The notes beneath the pieces were generated by a model, which ran no database searches, was not told the DNA's origin, and saw nothing but the letters and a program-made list of their open reading frames with translations. Position numbers and translations under genes: made by a program. A stretch of 64,000 nucleotides of DNA from Gonapodya prolifera JEL478. Taxonomy: Eukaryota > Monoblepharomycota > Monoblepharidomycetes > Monoblepharidales > Gonapodyaceae. The stretch spans positions 62,001-126,000 of the forward strand of contig KQ965740.1 in the NCBI GenBank assembly GCA_001574975.1, in the 5' to 3' direction. Positions 1 to 12,105 of the stretch are shown here, one piece after another (positions within the stretch are counted from its first letter, which is position 1; each line of letters starts with the position of its first letter).

Positions 1-1771
1 GCGGCACGCTTGCAAAAGAACTTGGCGTATCTTGCTGCGGCGGCGGATTGGTTTACAGGAGGGGTGGGTGGGGAGGTGCGTTGGCGGGGATGCGCGGCGG
101 ATGTGTTGTGGTTTGGCTGACCGTGTGCATGACTTTGTTCACTCCAACCTGCAGGGCCCTGCTCACCCATTACCCGACATGGGACCCGTCCGGCAAACTC
201 GCCTGCTGCATGCTGCTGCCGAAGCCGCCGCCGACGCGGCCGTAGCCGCTGCTTCCGTCGGAGGCCGGATGGCGGCGTTTGGGGATAAGCCGCCGGTCAG
301 GAAGTTTCCTGAGTCGGGTGTGGGGCCAGTTGGGTTGGGAGGGGATAAGGATGGGAAGGATGCAAAAGATGGAAAAGATGGCAAGGATGGGAAAGAGGAC
401 CCACGTCCGGTCAGCACACTCAAGGACGAGGACGGCAACAAGAAGCAGACCACCGGTGCTCTGCTTCAGATGCAGATGCAGAAGCTCCTTGCTGCCAAAG
501 TCAGCGCCGCTGCGGGGGGGCAGATGGGGGCCCAAGTCGGTGTCGGCGTCGGTGCTGTGGGAGCCCCCGGTGTTGGACAAGGCCCTGCAAAGACTCCCGC
601 GGCGACACAAGAACAGTTGTTGGGGCTGTTGGCGGGTATGGCGAAGGGGAACCAGGCGGGGAAGATCGGAGTTGGTGCTGGGGCGGGTTTGCCCGATGGG
701 ATGTTTGGCGATGGAGGCGGGGCCGTGCCGTTTGCGGGATTGGGTGGTGCAAGGGGCAAGGCTGGTGCCGGTGCCGGAATTGGTGTTGGTGTTGGGGCGA
801 TTGGGTCCTTGCCGGGTGCTGCGGTCCAAATAGCAACATCCGGAACTCCTCGGCGTGGGTTGTCGGCGGGTATCGTGACGCCTGCGGTTGCACCGCCAAC
901 GCAGCACCTGCAAGGGAAAGAATTGGGGCTGGCGGGACTGTTTGGGCTGGAGCAGGACGACACGCTGGGAATGGACCGTGGGGAGGACGGTATCATGTCC
1001 CTGGACGATTTGTTCGGGGGGGCAACGCAGGATCGTGACCCCGAGGCGCCGTCGCGGGTGACGAGTTCAAGTGACGGGGGCAATGGCAGTGGTCCGGGCC
1101 GTGGCGCCGGTGGTGGAGGTGGCGCTATCCCTGTTGGCATTCCCGGTAGCAAATCAGTGACGGGCCTATCTCTCTCGAGTACATCCAGCATCGCCGCCTC
1201 GCCACCTCCCTCTATGCCCGCATCTGCAGCAGCGCTTCTTGCTGCCCTTCCCGAGCCACGGTTCGTGGCGGACCCCAACCCGCTCCTTCCCCCGGGTTAC
1301 CAACGGCCATCGACGTATATGCCAGTTCCGCCGTTTGCGCTGCCAGATGGTGTGCCGCGGCCGCCGTCGATCGCGACAGGGCAGGCGGGCTTCTTGGATG
1401 GGATTGGCCGGGACGTGGCAGCGGAGAGGATCAAGGAACGGTATTTGGAGGAGAGTAAGGGGCCCGCGGGAACGAGGGGTGAGGCTACGGCTGGTGGGAA
1501 TGGCGGAAACGGGCGTAGTGGTGGTGGTGACTCAGGTGGAGCGGTTGGAGTTGGAGTTGGAGTTGGTCAAGGAAATGGCACAGGGGGTGCCGGGCAAAAA
1601 CTTGACGCGACCATGGGGGCAACGGTTGTTGCCAGTTCCGGTGACCCTGGCGAATCAGCTGGTGGGGTGACATCGATGGAGGACGATGAGCAAGCGACAA
1701 ATGAATTCTTGGACGGGTTGTTGGACTTTTCGGCAATGGATGATGACGGAGGGGATATCTGGGCTACGTGA
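1..1771 (+). CDS. SS18/SSXT-like transcriptional coactivator, 3' part
   Basis: The gene is cut by the window start. Frame 1 opens with LQKNLAYLAAAAD, which matches the end of the SSXT domain of animal SS18 and plant GIF proteins (human SS18 has LHTNLVYLATIAD there). An intron with GTGGGT donor at 64 (or GT at 76) and CAG acceptor at 152-154 joins phase 0 to the long reading frame that ends with the stop at 1769-1771. The rest is low complexity: a KDGKDG-type repeat near 350-400, Ala/Gly/Val-rich stretches including a VGVGVGVG run near 1545-1570, and an acidic tail FLDGLLDFSAMDDDGGDIW that resembles an activation region. SS18 family members belong to SWI/SNF remodelling complexes; yeast Snf11 is a remote relative. 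The SSXT call rests on about 15 visible residues, so it is fair rather than firm. Confidence 0.6.
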   Translation, partial: RHACKRTWRILLRRRIGLQEGWVGRCVGGDARRMCCGLADRVHDFVHSNLQGPAHPLPDMGPVRQTRLLHAAAEAAADAAVAAASVGGRMAAFGDKPPVRKFPESGVGPVGLGGDKDGKDAKDGKDGKDGKEDPRPVSTLKDEDGNKKQTTGALLQMQMQKLLAAKVSAAAGGQMGAQVGVGVGAVGAPGVGQGPAKTPAATQEQLLGLLAGMAKGNQAGKIGVGAGAGLPDGMFGDGGGAVPFAGLGGARGKAGAGAGIGVGVGAIGSLPGAAVQIATSGTPRRGLSAGIVTPAVAPPTQHLQGKELGLAGLFGLEQDDTLGMDRGEDGIMSLDDLFGGATQDRDPEAPSRVTSSSDGGNGSGPGRGAGGGGGAIPVGIPGSKSVTGLSLSSTSSIAASPPPSMPASAAALLAALPEPRFVADPNPLLPPGYQRPSTYMPVPPFALPDGVPRPPSIATGQAGFLDGIGRDVAAERIKERYLEESKGPAGTRGEATAGGNGGNGRSGGGDSGGAVGVGVGVGQGNGTGGAGQKLDATMGATVVASSGDPGESAGGVTSMEDDEQATNEFLDGLLDFSAMDDDGGDIWAT

Positions 1772-4700
1772 GTGAGGCGTGGTCGAATTGCGGCGCGGGA
1801 ATGAACGTGGGATGATTCAAAGTGCAGTGTACACGAATGTAATTAGTTATTTTTCTTTGTTTGTCTGGGATGTCGAATGTCTACCTTTTTGTCCCTGACA
1901 CCAAACCTCGGACACCATTCAATGATCCATACCCTCAGAACCACCAACACGCCGACAATGGTCTACTCACGTCCTTGCCGTCTATCGCAGTCTCCAGTTG
2001 GGCTGAGCGGGATTGGGACCGTGAGCGCCGTAGTTGCGCCGGCGGTGCTACCAGGACTAGTACCAAGTGACGTGAACAAGACCGGGTCGCGATAACCCGT
2101 CCCTCAGTAGCAGATATTTCTCGGGGAAGTTCGGAAAGGTAGCAATCTGCGATTTTGTAATGGTGTTACCCATATGACTCTGAATGTTTCTCGGGAGCTT
2201 TATGCAATAGGGGACTTTGTTTCAACCGCATACGATGATTTGGAGGGCAACAGTTTTCTTCATTTGCCCGATGGTCTTCGTGTTGCAACCCGGCTTTATC
2301 AACTGTTCACTGCCCGTTGGTCGTGGGATGAGTTCTTGGACCGGTGGAGGGAGAGAGAGGGAGGAGCGTGCTGGGCATGGAGCTGTTGACCTCGGTGAGT
2401 TCGTGGCATTCTGCTTACCAGGCATCACCAATTCTAACTTTTTCTTCGGGTAGAGCTGGAAAAGCGTGCGGGTCATTGATGGAGAGATAGTCACGAACCC
2501 TGTCGTACAAGTACGAATTAATTCACTTGTGTTTTCATTTGTATTTTTGCACAATGCACGATTCAAGATACTTCTTTTCACGCTTATATCCAATGAGTAA
2601 AATGGCCCCCAAAGACTGTTCTTAATTAACTCGAACAAACCCAGGGGATCGCGCAAGCACGATCGAAACAAAACACATGGGCAAGAAACAAAACACGGTT
2701 CACCATATGCCAAAAGAATGTTGGGTAGAATATTCGGCTGCCATTCGATGTGCACTTGTGGGAAACTATTTTTAATCCGTTTCATTTATGGGAGACCGAG
2801 AGACTTGAACAACTCTACAACATCATTCGTCGTGATATCTTGAACCACGTGCTCGTTAAGGCCCTCCGTGACGAATTTCCCCGTAGTCCGTCGCGCTGAC
2901 CGAATTCCAAAATGACCATGTCATGACAGCTACCAAACATTTGCCTGATAAGATACTCACGTTGCATTGAGCAGCACACCGACGCCATATTTTTGCAGCT
3001 GGAAAATTCCAGTGAACGCACCGGTCCATACCGTTCGTGGTACTACCCACACCAATCCAACTGAGGATGCCGAACTCCCGCCCCCTTCCCCGGAAAAGGC
3101 CAGCAGTTTCACACCCGCAATGGCCGAGGATGTCCAGTTTTCTCGGAACGTACACCAACAATCGGGCACAAGGAAATAGTTATGTAACAAGCGAACAAAT
3201 TGAGTGTCTCCGACGGGTGGCTTATTACCGCTGCTCGTATCGCCGGTGATCACCAGATGGGTATGTCGGAGAACCCATCACCAGCTGCAGCCTGCTGAGT
3301 ACAATTGAATCAACTTCTACTTCCCCCTTTCTACCTCCCCCCTCCGTCTCACCCCTGTGCCGCCTTTCAGGTGTCCAGAAACCCATGGCGACGACGAACC
3401 GGACCGAAAGGCGCATGCAGATTTCGTCCGTCTCAGAGGTACACGACGGACTCATAGGGGACGCGTCGCTGTGTCATTGTAAGAATAGAAAAACACGCAA
3501 GTCAGCGATTAAAAGCGGGGACCTGGGCTCAGCAACGAACCACTCACGAGTTGGAGGCTAAGAATGGCGAGTCCCCCATCGGCCAGCACATGGCTGTACC
3601 ATCTGGACGGAACACACACTTCGCCGTCCCCGCTGCCACACAACGGTCACTGTGGGCATGCAGGGAGACCGTTTCGTTTTCAAGAAGTCCGGTAACCGCA
3701 GCACCCAAGGGCATCATTGTATGGTGACTCTAACGGCCATTGGGGACAGCGTCGCTGGAGATTTGAGCGATGGATGTTAGACCGACGTCGTCTGCGAGGA
3801 CATCCACGAGAGACTTAGACGACGTGATGCTTTGACGGGCGCGTCCCCCCGTTACCCCAGCATAAAGCTGTACCGCAAACGATGGCACCTTGGGCGCCGT
3901 TTCCGCCGGGCGGAACGATTTTCTCGCTGTCGTGGGCAGTTCAAATGGAAATGGTTTGCACAAGCAGGGGTGTTACATATGATAGGCACTGACTGGTACG
4001 GTGCAAGGGCACTCAATTCATTTCCTAACCTCAAATGCCGTTGTTCAACATCCCATCCTCACCTTCAAATTCATACCGGTCCCCGGTTGTCCAATTGGAC
4101 AGCATAAGCACAAGAGACAATCGAGGGATGGAAGCGCGAAGGAGCTATTCGGAGCCGACACATACCTCTCAGGCAATGCGAGAGGATCTACTTGCAGCGA
4201 GCGTGCACGAAGACGTGGCGCAAGGTGGGGGAGCGTTCCCAGTCGGGGAAGTGTCTCTTTAGGTCGAACGCGAAGAGGGTCGTGGGAGACTCACCTGTTG
4301 GGTACCGTACCGTACGCATCTGTCGCCGTGGTTACGGGTGAGCGAGGCTGCCCGTGACCGGGGGAAACCACCTCCGAAAGCAATGCAAGATGGCATACTG
4401 GAACATGGAACATGGAATGGAAGGAGAGCCGTTGGAACCCATCTGGACAAGCGTGCTTACCGGAGTTCTACAACTTCGGAAGTATGGTATTGGCGTCCTC
4501 TTCAATGGGAAGTGAGCAATGTTATCAATAAGCGTGGCTGCCTAAATAGAGAAGTCCTTTTGGACAGATTGTTGAACCACCACGACAATCTTGTTACGAA
4601 TGGGTTGAAGGACCGCGCGTTGGTAGATTTTGAGGCGGATGAAGAGCTATGGCTCTGTCAAATCTCTTGCTCTCCTTTGAAGGTTGTGTGAGGTTTCTTC

Positions 4701-4857
4701 TCATAGACTGTAAATGCTCGTACATATGTACAGCAATAGTCACTCGAATCTCACGAACTGGCGGGTTCAATACAATTGCCATGACCTCAGTACATAACCT
4801 GGTTCACACCATCAATAAGCGCCCCTGTGTTTTGTTTCGATCGATTGGAATGGAAGG
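1772..4857. other. 3.1-kb stretch without a supported gene
   Basis: Only short open frames with no recognisable domain occur here. The one notable signal is a pair of inverted, diverged sequences at about 2957-3035 (minus) and 4436-4516 (plus). Both read as WT...TG..QL.KYG.GVL.N and are followed by a GTGAG-like donor, so they may be exons or relics of an unrecognised gene family. About 50 bp at 4396-4425 carry a short GGAACAT/GGAAT tandem repeat. Confidence 0.5.
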
Positions 4858-7800
4858 ATGAACAAGCCGCAGCGACAGGGAATCGCACCAGCGACATCGG
4901 GCGGCGCAACCAGCGGGGGGGATGGCAGCAGAATGGGGGCCACGCTCAATGTAACCGCACACCCCACGCAACCCACGCAACAACCGCACGGCGATGCTGC
5001 GACACTGACCTCGCCGTTCCTGGCGTTGACGGCGGGAGACAAGCCGGGGCTGTCGGTGACGGAGGATACACTCACGAACACAATCGCAGTGGTGGGTGAT
5101 CGGTTGGTATTTCGAAACATACAAGCTGTATTTTACACTTCGCTTTTCATTCTCTCTTACTGCAGACGGGAGTGGGCGCAGTGGCGTGGCTGCGTTGGTG
5201 CTCTCCTCCGCCAGACACGGAAATGCCGTCTGTGGCGGACCAGGATCCCGTTCTTCTCGCTTACGAGCAATGCTGTGCGCAGGGTGTACCTGCACTCTGG
5301 CGGTGGACTCCGGAGACGTTTGCTCCTCCTGTGCACGTGCAGCAGCCGCTCTCGTTTCCTTCGCCTGGCGGTGCTCCCTTTTCTACAGTGGACCCTTCAA
5401 ACCCATCCGGCACCACTCCACCCTCCTACTCACCCCACACACATGCATCTTTCCCCACCAACGCATCTGCTTCAGCCGTTGCTCCCCATTTTGTACCTTC
5501 CCCGCGTCGCCGAGACTTTTGGACCTTCCGCCTGCACCCAACTGACACATCACCTCAAAATGCACTCGCGCACGTTCTGGCCCGTGCGCCTTCTATAGCT
5601 CGATGTACACTTGTTGATGCCGGTGGTTTTCTCTCCGAGGCCGCATACGACCCGCCGGCACCATTGGGAACTCTGCCCCAGCCTGCGGCGATGCAGCCGC
5701 ACCAGGTCCTGCCCATACTTCTGGAGGCCCTCAAGGACTTGATTGGAAGGAAGATGTGCGAGCTTGCGCCAAGGGGGTGGGTCAGGGTTGGAGAGCGTTT
5801 TGTGGGATTGATTCAGGACAGGTGCGTTAAAATTGACCAAAACACGTCGGCACGAATGGAGCTGCAAGGGGGCAGAGCGTACACGCTGAGCGGCAGAATG
5901 GCAGAGAGGCGATGTGGTTGTCCGTCGGAGATGAGTTGCCCAGAGCTGGGGAGTGCAGACTGCCTTCTAAAGCAAACAAACATTTATCTCACCTACCCCA
6001 GTTCCCGTCCACCACGCACACACAGACCAACACCCACATTTCGGCTCTCCCTCTCTCTCATCCCTTCCTCACCGTTTCCCCACGGCATCGTCCCTTCCCC
6101 TCCCACACCGCCTGGCGGTCCTTCATCCGCCCCAACCTCAAACGCCACTCCGGGAGCATCTAACCCGGGTACGCCTGGGACTCCAGGACCGATTACCCCG
6201 GGAGGCGCCCCTGCGGGTGGAGCGACAGCACCGGGAGGGCAACTGGTGGTGCGAGTGGTGACAGAGCGAGGTGGTATGAGGAGGCTTACGGACGAGGATG
6301 GTGAGGGAGCTGAAGGTGAGCTTATGAAAACGAAAAAGAGGGATTGTGGAGCTACTCGCTCGAGCACCGCGCGGCCCTTTCGACGTACAAATAACCGAAA
6401 GGGTGGGACCTACCGATTTGAACAAGGACTTGTGCTTTTGACATACAGCCTCCGAAACTTCTTCTTTAGTGATGCACAGCTGACAAACTTACTTCTACTA
6501 GTCATCCTGGCCCCTTTCGGCCTCTCCGGCCGTCTGCTGGCTCCTGTATCAAACTTCCCCGCCCCCGTCGTTTCCCCCTCATCCGACACTGCATGGCCCC
6601 GCCTCCTCGGCACTCCGTTGTCACTTCTTTTTACTGCACCACAAACACCGCAACCATCGGAGGACCAAACGGATACCGGTAAACCTCAACCCCGCCTTGC
6701 TCGAAGGCCAAAGTACAGCTGGGACCGTATCGCACAACGTTCGGGCACGAGAGGACGTCGCAGTCCTCCCTCTTCTCTCGCTGGGATAGGACATGGCGTG
6801 AGAACCCCCACCGACGGAGGACCTGATGACGGCACTGTCCTGGTCGTGCTCGACGCATCGCGCAGGACGATCAGTACAGACTCCTTCCCCCAGGGGATGA
6901 CCCCCTTTTCGGCGCCAGGGACGCCGGGTGCGTCGCAATCGTTCCAGATGGTGTTGGGAAAGAGGAAGCGCGATGCCGAGACGATGTCGACTCCTGGTGT
7001 CGGTGGGGCTTACTCAGTGCAACCCGCTCAAGTGCAAGTCCAACAGGACGTTGTGGTGCGCATGCCGAGATCCTGCGTGTTTGTTCCCCTCAGACCGGGT
7101 GAGGGAGCCTCTCACCTTGATGGTTCCGGGACTTCTGCACCCACGCACACTCACACGTCCACGAACCCTGCCGAGACACCGAACCCCCCACGGTATCTTC
7201 GCCGTAGCGTGGGCAGGGCGTGGGCGGCCGCGTCGAACAGGGAGCGTGACTGGGGGTTCGTGTACGCATCGCCGCACACCGGTCCCCACCATACCGCCAC
7301 ACCCACTCCCGTCCCTCTGTATGACTCACCCGATGCCACTGATCGCCCGACAAAGCGTCCGCGCCGGCAGTCCGCTGCGACCAGCATTCCGTCATCACCC
7401 TCCCCGTCCCTCGTCGCCTCCCATCGCGTACCTGGACCGCCAGGGCCTATTGCGCTCGTGCTTGCTTCGACAGTGCCGTTTCAACCTGCGCCACCTGGGG
7501 GAGCGTTCGCGGATGTGGTGCTTCGGAGCGTGGGAAAGCATGAGGGTTTGTTTAGCGCGCCTGAGGCTGTGGGTGCGGCAGCGGTACGGCAAAGGGAGAA
7601 GGGAAAGGACAAAGGGATGAAAGAGACTGAAGAGAAAGTAGGGGCCGAGGTGGAAGGGAGAGGTGTTCAGACGGTAGTGGAAATGTTGTTGGCTAGGTCG
7701 GCAGGTGCACCGATGGCGCGCAGTGGGACGGAATCTCGTTCCATACCGGAAGCGGGCGGGACGGACGGGGCCTCTTCGGGTCCCGACGGTGGCAAAGAAG

Positions 7801-10800
7801 CTCCACCGCCTGTTGCCGCAGGGCCCAGCTATAACTTCTATGTGTCGAACCAGGCCGCTCGAAAGCTGGACGAGGACTTGGAGCTGGAGACGGTAGAGGA
7901 GGACGTATTTGACTTTTTTGACGACGATGCTGGTGGTGGCCACGATGCGGCAGGCAAGAGTTCCCCGGACGCTTATAGTGCCGTGGGGCAGGTTTTGCCA
8001 GCTGATGACCATGGCACGAGACAAACAGAGTCCCAACATGCTCCAGCACTACCAGCATTTGTTGACGTCATACCGGATGCTTCGTCCGCAATGGCGTTTG
8101 TTGATCCGCTGTTGAATGGTGAGGGGCTCGGGTCTACTGTTGGAGTACCCCACGACCTGTGGAGTCCCGAATCCGACGTAGCAGTGGCACCTGCCACCCC
8201 ACCGGTTCAGGAGATAGAAAAATGTGTCCCGACGGAACTTGCTCTTGTTCCTGTAGGAACCGATGAATCCGTGCCGGACGAGTGGGGTCCTTTGGCCTTG
8301 ATTGTGGGAACACAACAGGCTCGCGTCGAGACAGAAAAGGAAGTGCATACACAGAATGCTGGTTGGGGCGGGGATTTTAGTAATGGGAAGGAAGATTTGA
8401 GCGGATATTTGCCGAAATTTCAACCCAGCAGTCGGGAGGATCGGGATGCGGAAGTTCCAGCTCCACCGATTGAAAGCGCTTTGTTTGTCGGCGTGGCGGA
8501 GTCGACCGCGGATATCTTGCCTTCTATCAGCACTACGCACGTGCCCACTATTGTCTCAGATAATGTCGTTGGTGCGGATTGGCTCTGGGAGAATTGCACT
8601 TACGGCTGTACTTTGGGCTCTTTGAATCCGTTCACCGTCGTGTTTCCGTCCACCCCAATGGTACCAGCAATGACCCCGGGAACTCCTGCCGCTTTACTAC
8701 CGCAGTCTCCCGCCCCTGTCGCAACTCCCAGATCTGCTGCTGTTCCAGAAACGCCACCAGCGGTCCCTCTCGGGATGCCCGTTTCCGCTTCTTTCGCCGA
8801 TGTTGATGACTTGTTCATCTCACTGACCCCTTATGCGGTCCAACTTGCCCTCGAAGTGCTCGCCAGACAAGTGTCATTTTCTGGAAGATCGGGGCAACAA
8901 CCCGAAGTCATTCGTTATCTGCGGCCTTTTGTTCCCGATATGGTGATTTCGGACGATTCTTCCCTGAATGCATTCCAAATTTTGCTTGCGAAACGACACC
9001 CGGCAGCCGTCTCGGCTGAGAATGATTCAGATTGCGCGAAAGGCCCACCGAGGTTTGCATGGCAGGTCGTTTCTGACTTGAAATCGGTGCTTCTTGCAAC
9101 AGTAAGGATGCTCGATACAGAGGCAGCTCTGTCTGAAGCAACCGGAGAAGTGGAAACGGGAAAGAGAATTGCAGTGAGAGGTCCACTCACCGTCAGAGAA
9201 TGTTTTTGTGAGTAAAGCGCCTTCGCAAGGGCAGAACGAAATCTCACACGTGTTACATCAGGTTTGGACCCGGATAGATCCACGGGAGTCCCAAATGTGA
9301 CGTCTGCAAAATATTCCAAGTTTGCGGTCAGGAAAAAGAAGACAGCGCCGACAGTAACGAAATCCAAGTTGCCTGGGGAGTCTGCTTCCAACTTTTTCCA
9401 GTTGCATCCCCCAGACGTTGTCGTGGGTCACCCAGCCGGTACTTCGGCCATTCAAGCTCACCATTCTGTCCTCAACTATTGGCCATATGCGGGGATTTCC
9501 CCCGTATCCAAGAAAAAGGACATCCGCTGGTTCGTGTTTTGCCCTGGAGGAATTCTCGACGGTTCTGATTCCAGCGACGGAGGGAATGCGCTGAAGTGGA
9601 ATATTTCTGCTGTCGAAATGCAACGTATTTGGATGCAGGATCTTAGTGCCATGTACGAAAGTTTAGGACTTGGTACGCACAAAGCAGCATCTGTCGGAGA
9701 TTTTCAGAACGGAGTCATGCCTGTAGTGCTCCTGCGTGAGTGGTGGTTGGTATTATTCGTCGAAGACTGTGATCCAACTTAATCTTTTCAAGCACAACAA
9801 CAGGGCGAGAGCGAATATAGATGTGCCATTCGCAGCTATATGATGGCGCTGATGAAGCTCGGTATGATTCTGGTGCATTCCTACAGATATGTCCTCACTC
9901 TGAAGTAGCTTTACTTTGTAGCGCAGGCACTCAGTGCATCTCTGGGAGTCAAGTCCGAGGCTGTTGATAAACCTTTGGAATCCACCATACCCTCAGGGAC
10001 AGATGCCGAGGGGTTTCCATTCCCCAGCGGAATCGATAGTAAACCGGCTTCCAGCCGATACTTGGTCTTGTATCTCATTGATCCTTTTGGGACACCAGCT
10101 GGATGGTGGGATCTTTGCCGGGCCGTTGTGGCAGGTTTAGTGCAGAGTATGGTCAAAGATTTGGGTTTGTCCGAGCGTTTCATCATGGCGAAAATCGTAA
10201 CCCACGTAAGTCCGCGGCTGTACGCGTATTTTGCTTGAGAATCACTGAATTTCTGATGCTTCTTCTCGTTCATTTCGATATTTGAAAACAGATAATTCCT
10301 CTGGAAAATATAAACGGTTCCAACAACTACCAAGGACGAACACAATTTTTCTTAAGGGATACCTCGTTTTCTGTATATTCCAAGTGCCCTGAGGTTGTAT
10401 TGCGTGGGACTTCGCTTGGAGGAGCACCATCACCCGATCTAGGAATCGGCATTGCGCACCGTCCATTGTTTGTTCTTGCTCGATCACCGAGAACAACGAT
10501 CCCACGATTCTCTCTGATGAATCGTAAGGGCGTTCTGGGTGGTCAGATTGATGTCATGGAACCCGACAGAATTGTTCACATCGCGTATTCAACCATTTCT
10601 GATCAGAGCACCGATGATGTGTCCCTTGCAGGTGCAGCGCGGTCAACTCCATACTCATCTGTTTGTTGGGTGGATTCTCGTGGGGAGATGAATGATGTGC
10701 AAGTATTTGCTACTCCTGTTGCATTGGGGGGCATTCTTGCTCTGGGAGGAGGGCGACGAGACTTGTTTCGGAAAATTTGGCATCGAACAATCCGTTTGCT

Positions 10801-12034
10801 CGGCACAAATGGCCTGTTCTGCTGGCGGATCGTTATTGCCAAACTTGGGGAGTTGGATCAAATGGAGCTGGAAGATTGGGAGTCTGCGTTGGCAGATTGT
10901 GTGTCAGCATTGGAGACGGGGGAAGCATTAGTTGAAGCACCACCTCCTGACATTGAAATGGACTTTACCCCCGAAGTTCACGGTGGTGTTGCGGACTTGT
11001 TGCATTTGTCATTTGGTGCGTCACTCCCAGGGGATGTTTTGAGCGCAATGGAGGCGATATCACCACCCGTCGACATCGACGGATTACCCAGCTCATTTGG
11101 ATTGAGCCCAGAAGCCCAGACGGCAGAAGCGTTGGAGATTGTGGATGGCGAGGGACTTCCATACAAAACATCACGAACATTCAATTTCAGCATAAACAGC
11201 ATTAGTATTGGCCAAATACTGCCAAGCTGCGATCTCCACTTATTACCCGTGACCTCGAAAGAGTCATCTGATGGTGGGATAAGGAGTGACGGTGGATCCC
11301 GTGTTCTCTCAAAAGTGGCCGAGCCGGAGCCTGAGTGGACTTTGGACTCTTTTCTTTCGGGAGTACCAGCTCCCACTTCAGCTCCTATACCCAATCCCCC
11401 TAAGGAACCAAACTCTCCCAAAGTCGTTTCGAGTCTTCCTGCCGGCGATCAACTGATCAACCGCGATGAGGAGGTATGCTATGCATGCGTTGCAGGAACA
11501 TATCGAAACCCTGTTGCTGTAAGCACACCCTCTGAGAGCGACCGTATTACAATAGTGGACCGAACACTAGATTTGGGATTGTCAACTTTGCCCAGCAATC
11601 AACAACTGCTTCCCCTTGCAACAGGTTGGCTTGCCAATGTACCGGGCCGCGAGCTTGAATCTGGTGGTAGTGGGGTCGCCCTCTTCCAATTTGATTTGAT
11701 GTGGCACAAAGGAATTACTGGGCTCGATGTGACGGACACATGCTTCCCTTCCTGGATTCAAACTCAACCAGTAAACGGTCAAGTCGCGCAAGGAATGTCG
11801 GTGGAAGGCGCTCCGAGGATGGCTCCGACACAAATATTCGTTTGTATCGCCCGAGACATCTTGACTGAGTACAACAATCTACGCTTCTTGGACTCTCATC
11901 TTATAGATGTTGAGTGGAAATCCGTTGGAGGTGTCCTTGGAAGTACCAAGCCATCCATCGAAGGTGCGCTTCCAATGCACTGTCGTGTTGTGCATCGAGT
12001 GGGGGAGACAATCTCCAAGGTTATGAACCAGTAA
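4858..12034 (+). CDS. MED13: Mediator complex subunit 13 (CDK8 kinase module)
   Basis: This is the large Mediator kinase-module subunit that links the CDK8 module to core Mediator and modulates RNA polymerase II. The start at 4858 leads into TLTNTIAV, then an intron 5092-5165 and the long exon with VLLAYEQCCAQGVPALWRW, as in MED13 N-termini. Splice-supported boundaries are 5821/5905, 9207/9262, 9735/9922 and 10205/10292, all phase-consistent. Recognisable parts are a Pro/Gly/Ser-rich middle, EEDVFDFFDDDAG near 7895-7930, VVGHPAGTSAIQAHH and KKDIRWFVFCPGG near 9420-9545, YLVLYLIDPFGTPAGWWDLC near 10060, and the C-terminal block RTTIPRFSLMNRKG to FVCIARDILTEYNNLRFLDS. The region 5905-6480 is Ser/Pro-rich and probably holds one or two more introns that I could not fix. 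The total length of roughly 2,200 residues fits the family. It converges with the dehydrogenase gene. Confidence 0.88.
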
Positions 12035-12105
12035 TGTAATATTCATACAAAAGGTACAAGTGCTTTTTTGGACTCAGGTTATGGGAGACGATTACCCACG
12101 TTTAC

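Noticed and set aside
170-913. Long minus-strand frames opposite the SS18-like gene
   Set aside because: They arise from the GC-rich Gly/Ala/Val repeats of the plus strand and have no domain or splice support.
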